This document shows, piece by piece, positions 8,660 through 18,208 of a stretch of DNA of 34,498 nucleotides. Source of the stretch: Acidobacteriota bacterium (lineage in GTDB: Bacteria > Acidobacteriota > Terriglobia > Terriglobales > Acidobacteriaceae); the NCBI GenBank assembly GCA_028876335.1, contig JAGWSG010000003.1:1-34498 (forward strand), given 5' to 3'. The notes beneath the pieces were generated by a model that worked only from the letters and a program-made list of their open reading frames with translations, had not been told where the DNA came from and ran no database searches. The first letter of the stretch is position 1; each line of letters begins with the position of its first letter. The position numbers were made by a program, and so were the translations under genes.

Positions 8660-11600
8660 ATGAACAATGTACGGTTTGTGCGTTGGGCAGGGATGGCCGC
8701 CGTGTGCGGTCTAGCGATGAGCGCTGCAATGAGTATGGCGCAGGTAATTCCGATGCAGGCCCGGATTATCACCGGCCCGGTCGACCTGAAGGTGAACAAC
8801 GTTGCCACGCCGTTGGGTATTGACGACACTGCGCCCCGGTTCAGCTGGTGGTTGAGCGACCCTGCGCGCGGCGCACGGCAAACCGCCTATGAGCTGCTTG
8901 TCTCAGCAGACGCAGGCAAGCTGCAGCCAGGCCAGGCAGACATGTGGGATTCGGGCAAGGTTGCAAGCGACCAGTCCTTGAATGTGAAGTACGAAGGCAA
9001 AGCTTTGCAGCCCAGCACCCGCTACTACTGGCGCGTCACGCTCTGGGGTAAAGATGGAAATGCCTACGACTCAACCGGCGCCAGCTGGTGGGAGACTGGC
9101 TTGATGAGCGGTCATGAAAGTCATGCACAAAGTGACCCATGGACAGCAGAGTGGATTGGCTGGGAAACGCCGGAAGAAGCAGCCGTGCGGCACGCCAAGG
9201 CTGAGTGGGTCATGAGTCCCGATGCGCCTGCGTTGCAGAAGGAGAAGACCGACGAGCAGCGTTATGACTATCGCACCACGGTGACGTTGAGCGGGCCGGT
9301 GAAGAGCGCAGTGCTTTACGCCACGGGGCAGGACACGGTATCCGCATGGGTGAACGGCAGCCAGGCGATGAAGGAAGATCCGCTGCCGCCCTACAAGCAG
9401 ATGCCGTGGAAGAAGTTCGTGCGCGCGGATGTAACCAAGTCCATGAAGAACGGCGCGAACGCGATTGCTGTTGAGTTGTTGCATTACTTTGTGAATCCCA
9501 ACGGGCAGGCGACAGAAGATGCGCCGCCCATGATTGCCACGCTGGTGGTGGAGTACGCTGACGGCACCATGCAGACCTTCAGCAGTGATGCGACTTGGAA
9601 GGTCGCTGTGCACGCGGCAGACGGTTGGCAAACCGCTTCAACAGACGGCGCAGCATGGAAACAGGCCGAGTCGTGGAGGCCGCAAAGTGCGCAGAACTCT
9701 TCGCAGCAGAATTCCTGGGAACTCGGCCATCCGTGGATTCCAGACAGCGTGAAAGAGCTGAAGCACTCATTCGATGTCGGCTCGCCCATTAAGAGCGCGC
9801 GCCTTTACGCCACATCCCTCGGCGAGTACGAAATGTTCCTTAACGGAAAGCGAGTGGGTGATGCCTTCTTTGCGCCGGGCTGGACGGATTATCGCGAACG
9901 CGTGATGTACCAGACCTACGATGTGACGGACATGGTGAAGCAAGGTGCGAACACAGTGGGCGCGCTGCTTGCGCCGGGCTGGTATGAGACGCCGCTGGAG
10001 TGGTTCCAGTTGCCCAACAATTATGGCGTTACGCCGCCGGCGCTGCGCGCCGAGTTGCGCATTGAGCATGAGGACGGAAGCGTGGAGTGGATCAAATCCG
10101 ATGCCACGTGGCAAGCGCGGCGCTCGTACATTCTGCACTCTGAGCTGTACGACGGCGAAAAGCAGGACGGGCGCATGGCAGGTCCGATGATGAGCCAGGC
10201 AGACGGCGAGCAAGGTGCATGGCATGATGCCGAAACGATTACTCCGGCCAAGGTTCGCGTGATGGCTGAGACGTTTGCCCCCGTGCGCGTGGAAAAGGAA
10301 ATGAAGGCCGTGAAGCTGACCGAGCCCAGGCCCGGCGTGTGGGTCTACGACTTTGGCCAGAACATGGCGGCGGTTGAAACGGTGCGTGTGAAGGGCCCGG
10401 CTGGAACCAAAGTTCGTCTGCGCTTCGCAGAAATCCTGAATGACGACGGCACGCTTTACACCGAGAATCTGCGCACCGCGAAGGCCACGGATTACTTCAC
10501 GCTGAGCGGTAAAGGTGTGGAGGAGTTCACGCCGCAGTTTACGTTTCATGGTTTCCGCTATGCGGAGCTGACGGGGCTTCCGTCCGATCCCGGCCAGGAT
10601 GCCGTGACCGCCAACGTGATTCACACTGCTGCACCGCTGACTGCGAAGTTAGAGACGGGCGATGAACTGATTAACCGCCTGACGAGCAATATCCTCTGGG
10701 GCCAGCGTTCCAACTTTGTCAGCGTGCCCACGGACTGCCCGCAGCGTGATGAGCGCCTCGGCTGGATGGCGGATGCACAGGTCTTCTGGCGCACAGCCAC
10801 TTACAACATGGACCTCGCCGCCTTTACGCGAAAGTTTGGTGGCGACATGCGCGGCACTGTGGACAATGCAGGCTTCTATGGCATTTACGCGCCGGGCACG
10901 GCGAAGGAGAACATGGGGCACGGCGCCGGCTGGAGCGATGCAGGCGTCATCATTCCGTGGACAAGCTGGCTGCAAACCGGCGACACGCGCGTGATCGACC
11001 AGAACTGGGGCGCGATGACGAAGTATGTAGATGCAATCGGATCGCGGAATTCGAACGGGCTCTGGATCAACGACGCGGGCATTCCCTTTGGCGACTGGCT
11101 CAGTCCGGAAGGTAAGACAAACTATGGCCTGATTGCCACAGCCCAATGGGCATATGACGCAACCCTGCTGCGCGAGATGGCCCACGCAACCGGCCGCACT
11201 GCGGACGAAGCAAAGTATGCGGCTCTCTTTGAGAAGATTCGCGCCGCGTATGACAAGGCCTACGTGCGTGACGATGGTTTTGTGGCCGGCGCAGACAACA
11301 GCGCATCGGAGTTCGGCGTCATCAACAATCCCAACGCCAAAAGCAAGGGCGGCGACACGCAGACCGGCTACGTGCTCACGCTGCACATGAACCTTGTTCC
11401 TGACGCGATGCGCGCGAAGGTTGCAAAGCACCTCGTGGACAAGATTGAGGCCAATCACGGCCTGCTTGCTACGGGCTTCCTGGGAACGCCGTACCTGCTG
11501 GAAGAGCTGACCAAAGCTGGCTACGAAAGGCTTGCTTTCAATCTGCTGCTGAACACGCGTTACCCCTCGTGGCTTTATGTGGTGGACCACGGTGGCACCA

Positions 11601-12019
11601 CGACATGGGAGCGCTGGAACGGCGACCAGATGAAGGACGACCCCAGCATGAACAGCTACAACCACTACGCCTACGGTGCAGTGGGCGACTGGATGTATCG
11701 CTTTGCCGCAGGCGTGGATGCAACTCCGCTGGATGCGGGCTTCCATACCGTTGTGCTGCATCCCCAGTTTGACGCGCGCCTGGGCAAGGTGGACTTCACC
11801 TATCCGTCGTCCTACGGCGTCATCAAGTCCGCATGGACCGTGACGGGCAACAACGCAAAGTGGAAGGTGACGATTCCGGCGAATACGACGGGCACAATCA
11901 GCGAGAAAGAAGTGACGAGGTGGAAGCTGACGAGCGCATCGAACACCGGAGTTGAGAAGAGCGCTGAAGGTCTGAAGCTGGAACCGGGCACGTATACCTT
12001 TAACGCAGCTTTGAAGTAA
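8660..12019 (+). CDS. Alpha-L-rhamnosidase, GH78
   Basis: Signal peptide; N-terminal VDLKVNNVATPLGIDDTAPRFSWWLSD; catalytic region NFVSVPTDCPQRDERLGWMADAQVF; C-terminal rhamnosidase beta domain. Confidence 0.95.
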   Translation: MNNVRFVRWAGMAAVCGLAMSAAMSMAQVIPMQARIITGPVDLKVNNVATPLGIDDTAPRFSWWLSDPARGARQTAYELLVSADAGKLQPGQADMWDSGKVASDQSLNVKYEGKALQPSTRYYWRVTLWGKDGNAYDSTGASWWETGLMSGHESHAQSDPWTAEWIGWETPEEAAVRHAKAEWVMSPDAPALQKEKTDEQRYDYRTTVTLSGPVKSAVLYATGQDTVSAWVNGSQAMKEDPLPPYKQMPWKKFVRADVTKSMKNGANAIAVELLHYFVNPNGQATEDAPPMIATLVVEYADGTMQTFSSDATWKVAVHAADGWQTASTDGAAWKQAESWRPQSAQNSSQQNSWELGHPWIPDSVKELKHSFDVGSPIKSARLYATSLGEYEMFLNGKRVGDAFFAPGWTDYRERVMYQTYDVTDMVKQGANTVGALLAPGWYETPLEWFQLPNNYGVTPPALRAELRIEHEDGSVEWIKSDATWQARRSYILHSELYDGEKQDGRMAGPMMSQADGEQGAWHDAETITPAKVRVMAETFAPVRVEKEMKAVKLTEPRPGVWVYDFGQNMAAVETVRVKGPAGTKVRLRFAEILNDDGTLYTENLRTAKATDYFTLSGKGVEEFTPQFTFHGFRYAELTGLPSDPGQDAVTANVIHTAAPLTAKLETGDELINRLTSNILWGQRSNFVSVPTDCPQRDERLGWMADAQVFWRTATYNMDLAAFTRKFGGDMRGTVDNAGFYGIYAPGTAKENMGHGAGWSDAGVIIPWTSWLQTGDTRVIDQNWGAMTKYVDAIGSRNSNGLWINDAGIPFGDWLSPEGKTNYGLIATAQWAYDATLLREMAHATGRTADEAKYAALFEKIRAAYDKAYVRDDGFVAGADNSASEFGVINNPNAKSKGGDTQTGYVLTLHMNLVPDAMRAKVAKHLVDKIEANHGLLATGFLGTPYLLEELTKAGYERLAFNLLLNTRYPSWLYVVDHGGTTTWERWNGDQMKDDPSMNSYNHYAYGAVGDWMYRFAAGVDATPLDAGFHTVVLHPQFDARLGKVDFTYPSSYGVIKSAWTVTGNNAKWKVTIPANTTGTISEKEVTRWKLTSASNTGVEKSAEGLKLEPGTYTFNAALK

Positions 12020-12066
12020 GCATCAAAAGCAGGTCAGAACTCTGAGGTCGAAGGTAAGGAGAGGGC

Positions 12067-13098
12067 ATGACGTCTGTCGTCGCAGGAATTGGCTGGCATG
12101 TAATTGGCGCGGGTATGGCTGCCTCGTTTTATGCGCCCATTGAAAAAGTGAAGAAGTGGTCATGGGAGACGACCTGGGCCATCGCTGGTTTCTTCTCCTG
12201 GATCCTGCTGCCCATCGGCGTCAGCCTTATTCTGCTGCCGAATTTCCGCGGCTTCTATGCTTCGATGGATTCAAGCCTCCTGCTCAAGGTGGCGCTCTTT
12301 GGAGCCATGTGGGGCGTGGGCAACGTGAGTTACGGCCTCACCATGCGCTACCTCGGTATGAGCCTCGGCATCGGCGTGGCCATCGGCGTCACGCTTATCG
12401 TCGGTACACTGGTTCCGCCGCTCATGCACGGTGAGGCGGCCATGCTCTTCACCACGCGCAGCGGCCTGCTCACCATGGCTGGCGTGCTGGTGGCCCTTGT
12501 CGGCGTGGCGGTCGTCAGTTGGGCCGGGCATCAGAAAGAGACGCTCGAGAAGGGCGAGTCCACTGAGTTCAACGTCGCGCTCGGTCTCGGCCTTGCCGTC
12601 ATGTGCGGCATTTTTTCATCGGGCATGTCCTTCGCCATTGACGCAGCCAAGCCCATGCAGGATGCGGCGCTCAAGCTCGGCGTCAATCCTCTTTACTCTG
12701 CGTTGCCGGCCTACGTCATCATTATGGGCGGCGGTGCAATCGTGAACTTCGCTTACTGCTTCATCCGCCTGGGCACGCTCAAAAAGCTGAGCCTGCGCGC
12801 GGACCTGAGCCAGCCGAGCGGCACGCTGGGCAAGAATGCAACGCTTGCAGCAACCGGCGGCATCATGTGGTATCTTCAGTTCTTCTTTTACGCGTGGGGT
12901 GCGGCCAACATTCCGCAGTCCATGTCCTACGTCAACTGGATGCTGCACATGAGCATCTACGTCCTCTGCGGTGGCATTGTGGGCCTAGCGCTCGGCGAGT
13001 GGAAGCGCGTCAAAGGCCGCCCCATCCAACTGCTGTGGGCCGGGATTGTCATCATTATCATCGCGGCAAACCTGGTGGGACTGGGGATGCGCACGTAG
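12067..13098 (+). CDS. rhaT: L-rhamnose:H+ symporter, RhaT family
   Basis: Ten-TM profile; [34 protein letters not shown] and [27 protein letters not shown]. Directly downstream of GH78. Confidence 0.92.
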   Translation: MTSVVAGIGWHVIGAGMAASFYAPIEKVKKWSWETTWAIAGFFSWILLPIGVSLILLPNFRGFYASMDSSLLLKVALFGAMWGVGNVSYGLTMRYLGMSLGIGVAIGVTLIVGTLVPPLMHGEAAMLFTTRSGLLTMAGVLVALVGVAVVSWAGHQKETLEKGESTEFNVALGLGLAVMCGIFSSGMSFAIDAAKPMQDAALKLGVNPLYSALPAYVIIMGGGAIVNFAYCFIRLGTLKKLSLRADLSQPSGTLGKNATLAATGGIMWYLQFFFYAWGAANIPQSMSYVNWMLHMSIYVLCGGIVGLALGEWKRVKGRPIQLLWAGIVIIIIAANLVGLGMRT

Positions 13099-13116
13099 AG
13101 CATTGGTCATTAAAGA

Positions 13117-13152
13117 CACAAACGCCGGAGCTGTTTGCTCCGGCGCTTTGTG
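13117..13152. terminator. Hairpin (candidate bidirectional terminator) between rhaT and GH3
   Basis: CGCCGGAGC-TGTTT-GCTCCGGCG perfect 9-bp stem, with further CACAAA/TTTGTG pairing outside. Confidence 0.8.
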
Positions 13153-13173
13153 CTTTTGATCAGCAATGTAGCA

Positions 13174-15930
13174 TTATTCCGCAATCGTCTCGTGCAACCG
13201 CAAATCCCTTGACGATGCGCCCACGCTCACAACACGCTTGCCTTCCGCGCGCTGCCATTTGCCTTCTTTGGTGGACCAGTACTCAAGCTGGCGTGGCGCA
13301 ACATGCAGCGTCACCACGCGCGACTCGCCCGCCTTCAGATGAATGCGGTCGAACGCGACCAGCGCGCGGACAGGGAACTGCACACCCGAGGGAATCGTGT
13401 CCGGTGCACCAAGGTATACCTGCGGCACTTCATCCGATGCAACCGATCCTGTGTTCTGGATCGTGACCGTCACGTAAAGGCCATCGTCCGACGCGCGGTC
13501 GACGTGAAGGTCCGAGTACTGGAACGTCGTGTAGCTCAGGCCATGGCCAAAGGCGAACAGCGGTGTGATGTTCTCCTTGTCGAACCAGCGGTAGCCGACG
13601 TTCACGCCTTCCGAGTAGATGGTCTTCTTGTCAGGCGCATGGCCGGAGCGCTCCGGATACTTCGGATCCGTCGCCGGATAGTCCGTCAGTTTTTCGCCCC
13701 AGGTCACGGGCAGTCGTCCCGCGGGGCTGGTCTTGCCCAGCAGAATGTTCGCCGTCGACCAGCCGCCTTCATCACCCGGCCACCACATTTCAAGCACCGC
13801 CTTCACTTTGTTCACCCACGGCAGTGCGACCGGTTGCGAGGTGTTGAGCACCACAACCGTATTCGGATTGACGTCCGCAATCTCTTCAATCAGCTTGTCC
13901 TGATCGCCCGGCAATCCAAACACTGGCCGCAACCGTGTCCATGCGAACACCACCGCAACCCTGGCCGACTTCGCCGCTGCAATCGCCGCATCATGATCCG
14001 CCTTGCGCTGTTCCGGCGTGTACCAGTTGAGCCGCACCTGCACGGGATTGCCCGATGAGTCATGCGAAGTATCAACTTTGATTGTGTGCGCACCGGCTGT
14101 GAGTTCAACCGCGCGGCGCACGTTGTCGATTCCATCTGTGGTGGGAATGGCGTTGTCCTGGTTGGCCTGAAGAATGTCTCCGTGCACGCCGCCCTGGAAG
14201 GCGCCGGTCTGCGCCAGCGGTTTGCCGTCAATAAAGATGCGCGCGTTGGTGCCCAGCGCCTGCAGGTAAATCCAGTACTCGCCGGCGTGCGGCACGGTGA
14301 GTGTGCCGGTCCATGAAGGTGTGGAGTTGGCGGGCAGGGCCTTGCCGTTGGAGACGGTGAAATTGAGTTGCGCGTCGGTTTCGCTGGCGGAGCCCATTGT
14401 CCGCTCCAGACCCGGCTTCCCGTCATGACTCAGCGCACTGGCAGGAATCGGCGTTCCCGTCATGTTATCCGCAACTGCGAATTTGATTGAGTTGTCGCCG
14501 GAGATTTTCTTCATTGCCTCCAGAGGGCCTACCTGGCGATAGGGCAGTCCCACGGACCTCTCGCCGTTGATGCCGATTGCATCTACCTGACCTGCAGTCG
14601 GCCCAATCAGCGCGACAGACGAAAGCTCATCTGCCTTGAGTGGAAGAATGTGGTCTTCATTCTTCAGCAGCACTGCCGCATCTTCGCCAGTCTTTTCGAT
14701 AATCTTTGCGTTGGCGTCGATGTCCTGCGCGGTGACCTCGTGCTTGCTGAGCCCATCCATGTAACCGAAGTGCACAATCTCATACAGCACGCGGCCAGCG
14801 GCGCGCGTGATCGTGGCCTCGTTCACAATGCCTTCCTTCAGCGCCTCGGGCATCTTCACAACTTTTCCGTGCGCGCCAAAGCCACCAAAGCCCCCACGCT
14901 TTTCCGCGGGTTCTTCTGGAATGTGACCGCCAAACATGAGCATGTTGGTTTCGCCAGCCTTGCTCATATCGATCGGCGGCGGTGGCGGCAGCGAGTCAAA
15001 GTAGGAGGGGATAAACGCGCCCATTGGACCTGGTTGTCCGCCCGGCATCTCCATATCCAGTCCGGCATTGATGAAGTCGACATTGTGAACTGCGCCCCAG
15101 TCAGAGGTGACGAAGCCCTTGAAGCCAATCTCGTCACGCAGAATCTTCGTAAGCGTGTCCTTGTTACCGCACGCATAGGTGCCGTTCAGCTTGTTGTACG
15201 AGCACATGATCGATGAGACGTCCGCCCGGCGAATCGCGGCATCGAACGGCGCGACATAGACCTCGTGCAGCGTCTGGTCATCAATATAGGTGTTCTCATT
15301 TGGCGAGTCGTAGCCCACGTAGTGCTTAATCTGCGCCATCACATGCTGTGACTGGATGCCCTTCACTTCACCGACGCCCATCTCGGATGTCAGGAACGGA
15401 TCCTCGCCAAACGTGTTGTAGCCGCGGCCAAACTCCAGATCACGATCGATATTGACGAAGGGCTGCAGAGATACGTCGATGCCCAATGCACGATCTTCGC
15501 GGCCAATCACCAGTCCGTTCAGGTACGCATCTTTCATGCTGAAGGTTGCAGCCACGCCCATCGTGGCCGTCTCAGCCTGCGAGGGGTGCCGCGTCAGCAC
15601 GCCTGGAGGTCCATCGGCAAAGCGCAGACCCGGAATGCCGAGCCGTGGGATACCGGCAAGGTATCCGGCCTGGCCCTGATACACGGCAGGGTCTTCCTTG
15701 GTGCCGTGAATGAGGGTCATCTTCTCTGCGAGCGTCATCTGGCTCAGCAGCTTGTCCACACGCGCATCGCCGGTTACAACCGGCACGGTGGATTGTGCGA
15801 AAGCGAGCGCGGCGGTGCACAGCAGCGCTCCGGCAATGGCAACAAGACGCAAGCGATTGCGCCAGGAGATACGGGAGAGGTGCGACGAATGGGAGTTCAC
15901 TGTTCCTCCTGAAAAGCTGCGGCGCGCCAA
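13174..15930 (-). CDS. GH3 beta-glucosidase with PA14-like insert and signal peptide
   Basis: GH3 nucleophile region GFKGFVTSDWGAVHNVDFINAGLDMEMPG; PA14-like PSWTGTLTVPHAGEYWIYLQALGTNARIFIDGKPL; C-terminal FnIII-like domain. Confidence 0.95.
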   Translation of the reverse strand: MARRSFSGGTVNSHSSHLSRISWRNRLRLVAIAGALLCTAALAFAQSTVPVVTGDARVDKLLSQMTLAEKMTLIHGTKEDPAVYQGQAGYLAGIPRLGIPGLRFADGPPGVLTRHPSQAETATMGVAATFSMKDAYLNGLVIGREDRALGIDVSLQPFVNIDRDLEFGRGYNTFGEDPFLTSEMGVGEVKGIQSQHVMAQIKHYVGYDSPNENTYIDDQTLHEVYVAPFDAAIRRADVSSIMCSYNKLNGTYACGNKDTLTKILRDEIGFKGFVTSDWGAVHNVDFINAGLDMEMPGGQPGPMGAFIPSYFDSLPPPPPIDMSKAGETNMLMFGGHIPEEPAEKRGGFGGFGAHGKVVKMPEALKEGIVNEATITRAAGRVLYEIVHFGYMDGLSKHEVTAQDIDANAKIIEKTGEDAAVLLKNEDHILPLKADELSSVALIGPTAGQVDAIGINGERSVGLPYRQVGPLEAMKKISGDNSIKFAVADNMTGTPIPASALSHDGKPGLERTMGSASETDAQLNFTVSNGKALPANSTPSWTGTLTVPHAGEYWIYLQALGTNARIFIDGKPLAQTGAFQGGVHGDILQANQDNAIPTTDGIDNVRRAVELTAGAHTIKVDTSHDSSGNPVQVRLNWYTPEQRKADHDAAIAAAKSARVAVVFAWTRLRPVFGLPGDQDKLIEEIADVNPNTVVVLNTSQPVALPWVNKVKAVLEMWWPGDEGGWSTANILLGKTSPAGRLPVTWGEKLTDYPATDPKYPERSGHAPDKKTIYSEGVNVGYRWFDKENITPLFAFGHGLSYTTFQYSDLHVDRASDDGLYVTVTIQNTGSVASDEVPQVYLGAPDTIPSGVQFPVRALVAFDRIHLKAGESRVVTLHVAPRQLEYWSTKEGKWQRAEGKRVVSVGASSRDLRLHETIAE

Positions 15931-16010
15931 GGTGCAGGCGCAAAAAAGCAGCCAGATAAACGTTTGAGCTCGTACTTTTATCTTGCGGGGAGCAAGTGTA
16001 CCGCATTCAA

Positions 16011-16031
16011 CAGGGAACAGGGAACAGGGAA
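16011..16031. repeat. Tandem heptamer (CAGGGAA)x3
   Basis: CAGGGAACAGGGAACAGGGAACGG read directly in the intergenic region. Confidence 0.9.
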
Positions 16032-16098
16032 CGGAGGGCAGACGGAATCTGCAGTTCTGGCATGGTGAATCACTTTCCGCATTTATCGTTGCGATAGT

Positions 16099-16725
16099 TT
16101 ACGCAGGCAGCGGCAGCTCTTTATCTAGTCTCTTGGCAATCAGGTCCGCGCGAAGCTGCGCCACCGTCGAAAACTGAATTGCGTGCAGCCCAAGGTCACG
16201 GGCTGCTTCTATATTGACGGCCTTGTCGTCGATGAACAGTGTTTCATTCGGCTGCGTACCCAGCTCGGCCAGGGTGTGGTGGTAGATGGCGTGGTCGGGC
16301 TTGGCCATGCGGTGCTGGTAGCTCCAGATGAGCACGTCAAAACGCGACAGCCAGTCGAACGTGGCCTGCATTTGCGCCAGCACCGAGTCACCCATGTTGG
16401 AAAGAATGGCGGTGCGCATGCCGCGCTGCTTAAGTGCGAGTTGCCAGTCGAGCATTGCAGGGTTTTGCGTGGTCCACATGCGCGCGTCAAGTTCATTCAG
16501 CTCTGCGGCAAGCTCGGCCGGCAGCTGGGCCTCGCTTAGAAACTTCTCCCAGAACTGAAGGCCGGTCAGCTTGCCTTCGTCGTAGGCGTGGCGGTGTACC
16601 CAGTAGTATTCCTCAAAGCGTTGGGCCGTAAGGCCGGTGCGAGCGATGAGCGCGGTGTGCGCCTCGGCAAGGGGCGGACCAGTCAGCACCATTCCGTAGT
16701 CGAATATGACTGCGCGCAGCGGCAA
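16099..16725 (-). CDS. HAD-superfamily hydrolase; probable TTG start
   Basis: RAVIFDYGMVLTGPP (motif I), TAILSNMGDSV (motif II), AKPDHAIYH, TLFIDDKAVNIEAARDLG (motif IV). The 295-aa track ORF is over-extended; TTG at 16725 is preceded by GGAGGA. Confidence 0.88.
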   Translation of the reverse strand: MPLRAVIFDYGMVLTGPPLAEAHTALIARTGLTAQRFEEYYWVHRHAYDEGKLTGLQFWEKFLSEAQLPAELAAELNELDARMWTTQNPAMLDWQLALKQRGMRTAILSNMGDSVLAQMQATFDWLSRFDVLIWSYQHRMAKPDHAIYHHTLAELGTQPNETLFIDDKAVNIEAARDLGLHAIQFSTVAQLRADLIAKRLDKELPLPA

Positions 16726-16876
16726 GGTTCCTCCGAAACGAGAGGCGCGGTGGGTGGGGAAGCGCCTAGGTATATTTTGCCTGATGCGGCAAGGCCGGCG
16801 CGGGATGCAGGACGTGCGTACTATGGTTCGTACTGGTTCGCTTCCGGGCGCCGCGCATCGGCGAGAATGGTACGTG

Positions 16877-18073
16877 ATGCGGTTTGCCAAGCGGACCAAC
16901 TGGAATACGGAGGAGAGCGAACTGGCGCGTGCGCATCGCGAGCGCGTTGCGGCGGGTCTGCCGGTTGCCGATCTGACCGCCTCCAACCCTACGCGGTGCG
17001 GCTTTGACTATGGCGACGTGCTTGCGCCTCTGCATGATGAACGCGCGATGGACTACGACCCTGACCCGCGCGGACTGCGAGCGGCGCGCGAGGCTGTCTG
17101 CGCCTACTACACCGACCATTGCATGGAGCTGCGCCCTGAGCAGTTGATCTTGACCACAAGCACAAGCGAAGCCTACAGCTTTCTCTTCCGCCTGCTCTGC
17201 GAGCCGGGCGATGAGGTGCTCACGCTTGCCCCCGGATATCCGCTCTTCGACTTCCTGGCCGACCTCGACGATGTAAGGCTCACGCATGCAGCGCTGGTGT
17301 ATGACCATGGCTGGCAGATTGAGCCGGAAGGCATTCGCCGGGCGGTCACAGAGCGCACGCGCGCCATCGTCCTCGTTCATCCCAACAACCCGACCGGGCA
17401 CTTCACCAAGCCATGGGAGGCCGAGGAGCTTGCCGCAATCTGCCGCGCGCATGAACTGGCGCTCATCGTTGATGAGGTCTTTCTGGACTACGGCTTCGCT
17501 GACAGCGCCAGCGCACAAAGCTTCATTGCCGGACTTTCCGGCGTCAACGTGTTTGTCGTCAGTGGTCTCAGCAAGATTGCCGGATTGCCACAAATGAAGT
17601 CCGCCTGGATTGCCGCGGTTGGACCAGACGCTGATGAAGCGCTGGCGCGGCTTGAGGTCATTGCAGACACGTTCCTTTCCATGAACGCGCCGGTGCAGTG
17701 GGCTTTGGGGAAGTGGCTTGGCGGCCGCGCGCAGATTCAGAACCAGATTCGCCAGCGCGTTGCAGCCAACCTGGCCGAGCTTGACCGACTACTTGCGGGG
17801 CAGGAGGCGGTGCAGAGGCTTGTAGTGGAAGGCGGCTGGTACACAATGCTGCGGGTTCCGGCAACGGCCAGCGACGAGGAGACTGCGCACGACCTGTTGG
17901 ACCGCGGAGTGTGGGTGCATCCGGGGTATTTTTTCGGCATGGAAAAGGCCGGTTGGCTTGTGGTCAGCCTGCTTACGCCAGCGCCCGATTTTACCCGAGG
18001 AATTGAAGTGATTGTTGAAAAATTTTGCGTGAACCATGGGAGTAAATTTCCTGAAGGGTCACGTGAAGTTTAA
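16877..18073 (+). CDS. PLP-dependent aminotransferase, class I/II
   Basis: NPTRCGFDY, TTSTSEAYSFLFRLL, VLVHPNNPTGHF, LIVDEVFLDYGF, VVSGLSKIAGLPQMKSAWI (Schiff-base Lys region). Start placed at the in-frame ATG 16877; the track ORF begins at 16706. Confidence 0.92.
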   Translation: MRFAKRTNWNTEESELARAHRERVAAGLPVADLTASNPTRCGFDYGDVLAPLHDERAMDYDPDPRGLRAAREAVCAYYTDHCMELRPEQLILTTSTSEAYSFLFRLLCEPGDEVLTLAPGYPLFDFLADLDDVRLTHAALVYDHGWQIEPEGIRRAVTERTRAIVLVHPNNPTGHFTKPWEAEELAAICRAHELALIVDEVFLDYGFADSASAQSFIAGLSGVNVFVVSGLSKIAGLPQMKSAWIAAVGPDADEALARLEVIADTFLSMNAPVQWALGKWLGGRAQIQNQIRQRVAANLAELDRLLAGQEAVQRLVVEGGWYTMLRVPATASDEETAHDLLDRGVWVHPGYFFGMEKAGWLVVSLLTPAPDFTRGIEVIVEKFCVNHGSKFPEGSREV

Positions 18074-18208
18074 GTTTATGGATTCTTTATAAGTAGTTGA
18101 ATCGTATATATGTTGATATTGGTCCGATAAATTGCAGGTTACGTTAAGCGGAAATTTGGTCCCGAAATCAGAGACGTCCTCTTTGATTACCCTGTGTTTC
18201 GCACAGCC

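Noticed and set aside
9767-11761. 285-aa and 370-aa minus-strand ORFs antisense to GH78
   Set aside because: Shadow ORFs of a clear GH78 gene, with no recognisable motifs.
13467-13478. GTGACCGTCAC palindrome
   Set aside because: Lies inside GH3 coding sequence and the half-site spacing (1 nt) does not fit the GTGAY-N4-RTCAC class.
16061-16072. GGTGAATCAC dyad near the heptamer array
   Set aside because: Half-sites too close (1-nt centre) to match the CRP/FNR geometry; likely chance.
16726-16986. N-terminal extension of the HAD ORF beyond 16725
   Set aside because: The extension is Arg/Ser-rich and overlaps the start of the divergent aminotransferase; a TTG with upstream GGAGGA directly precedes HAD motif I.
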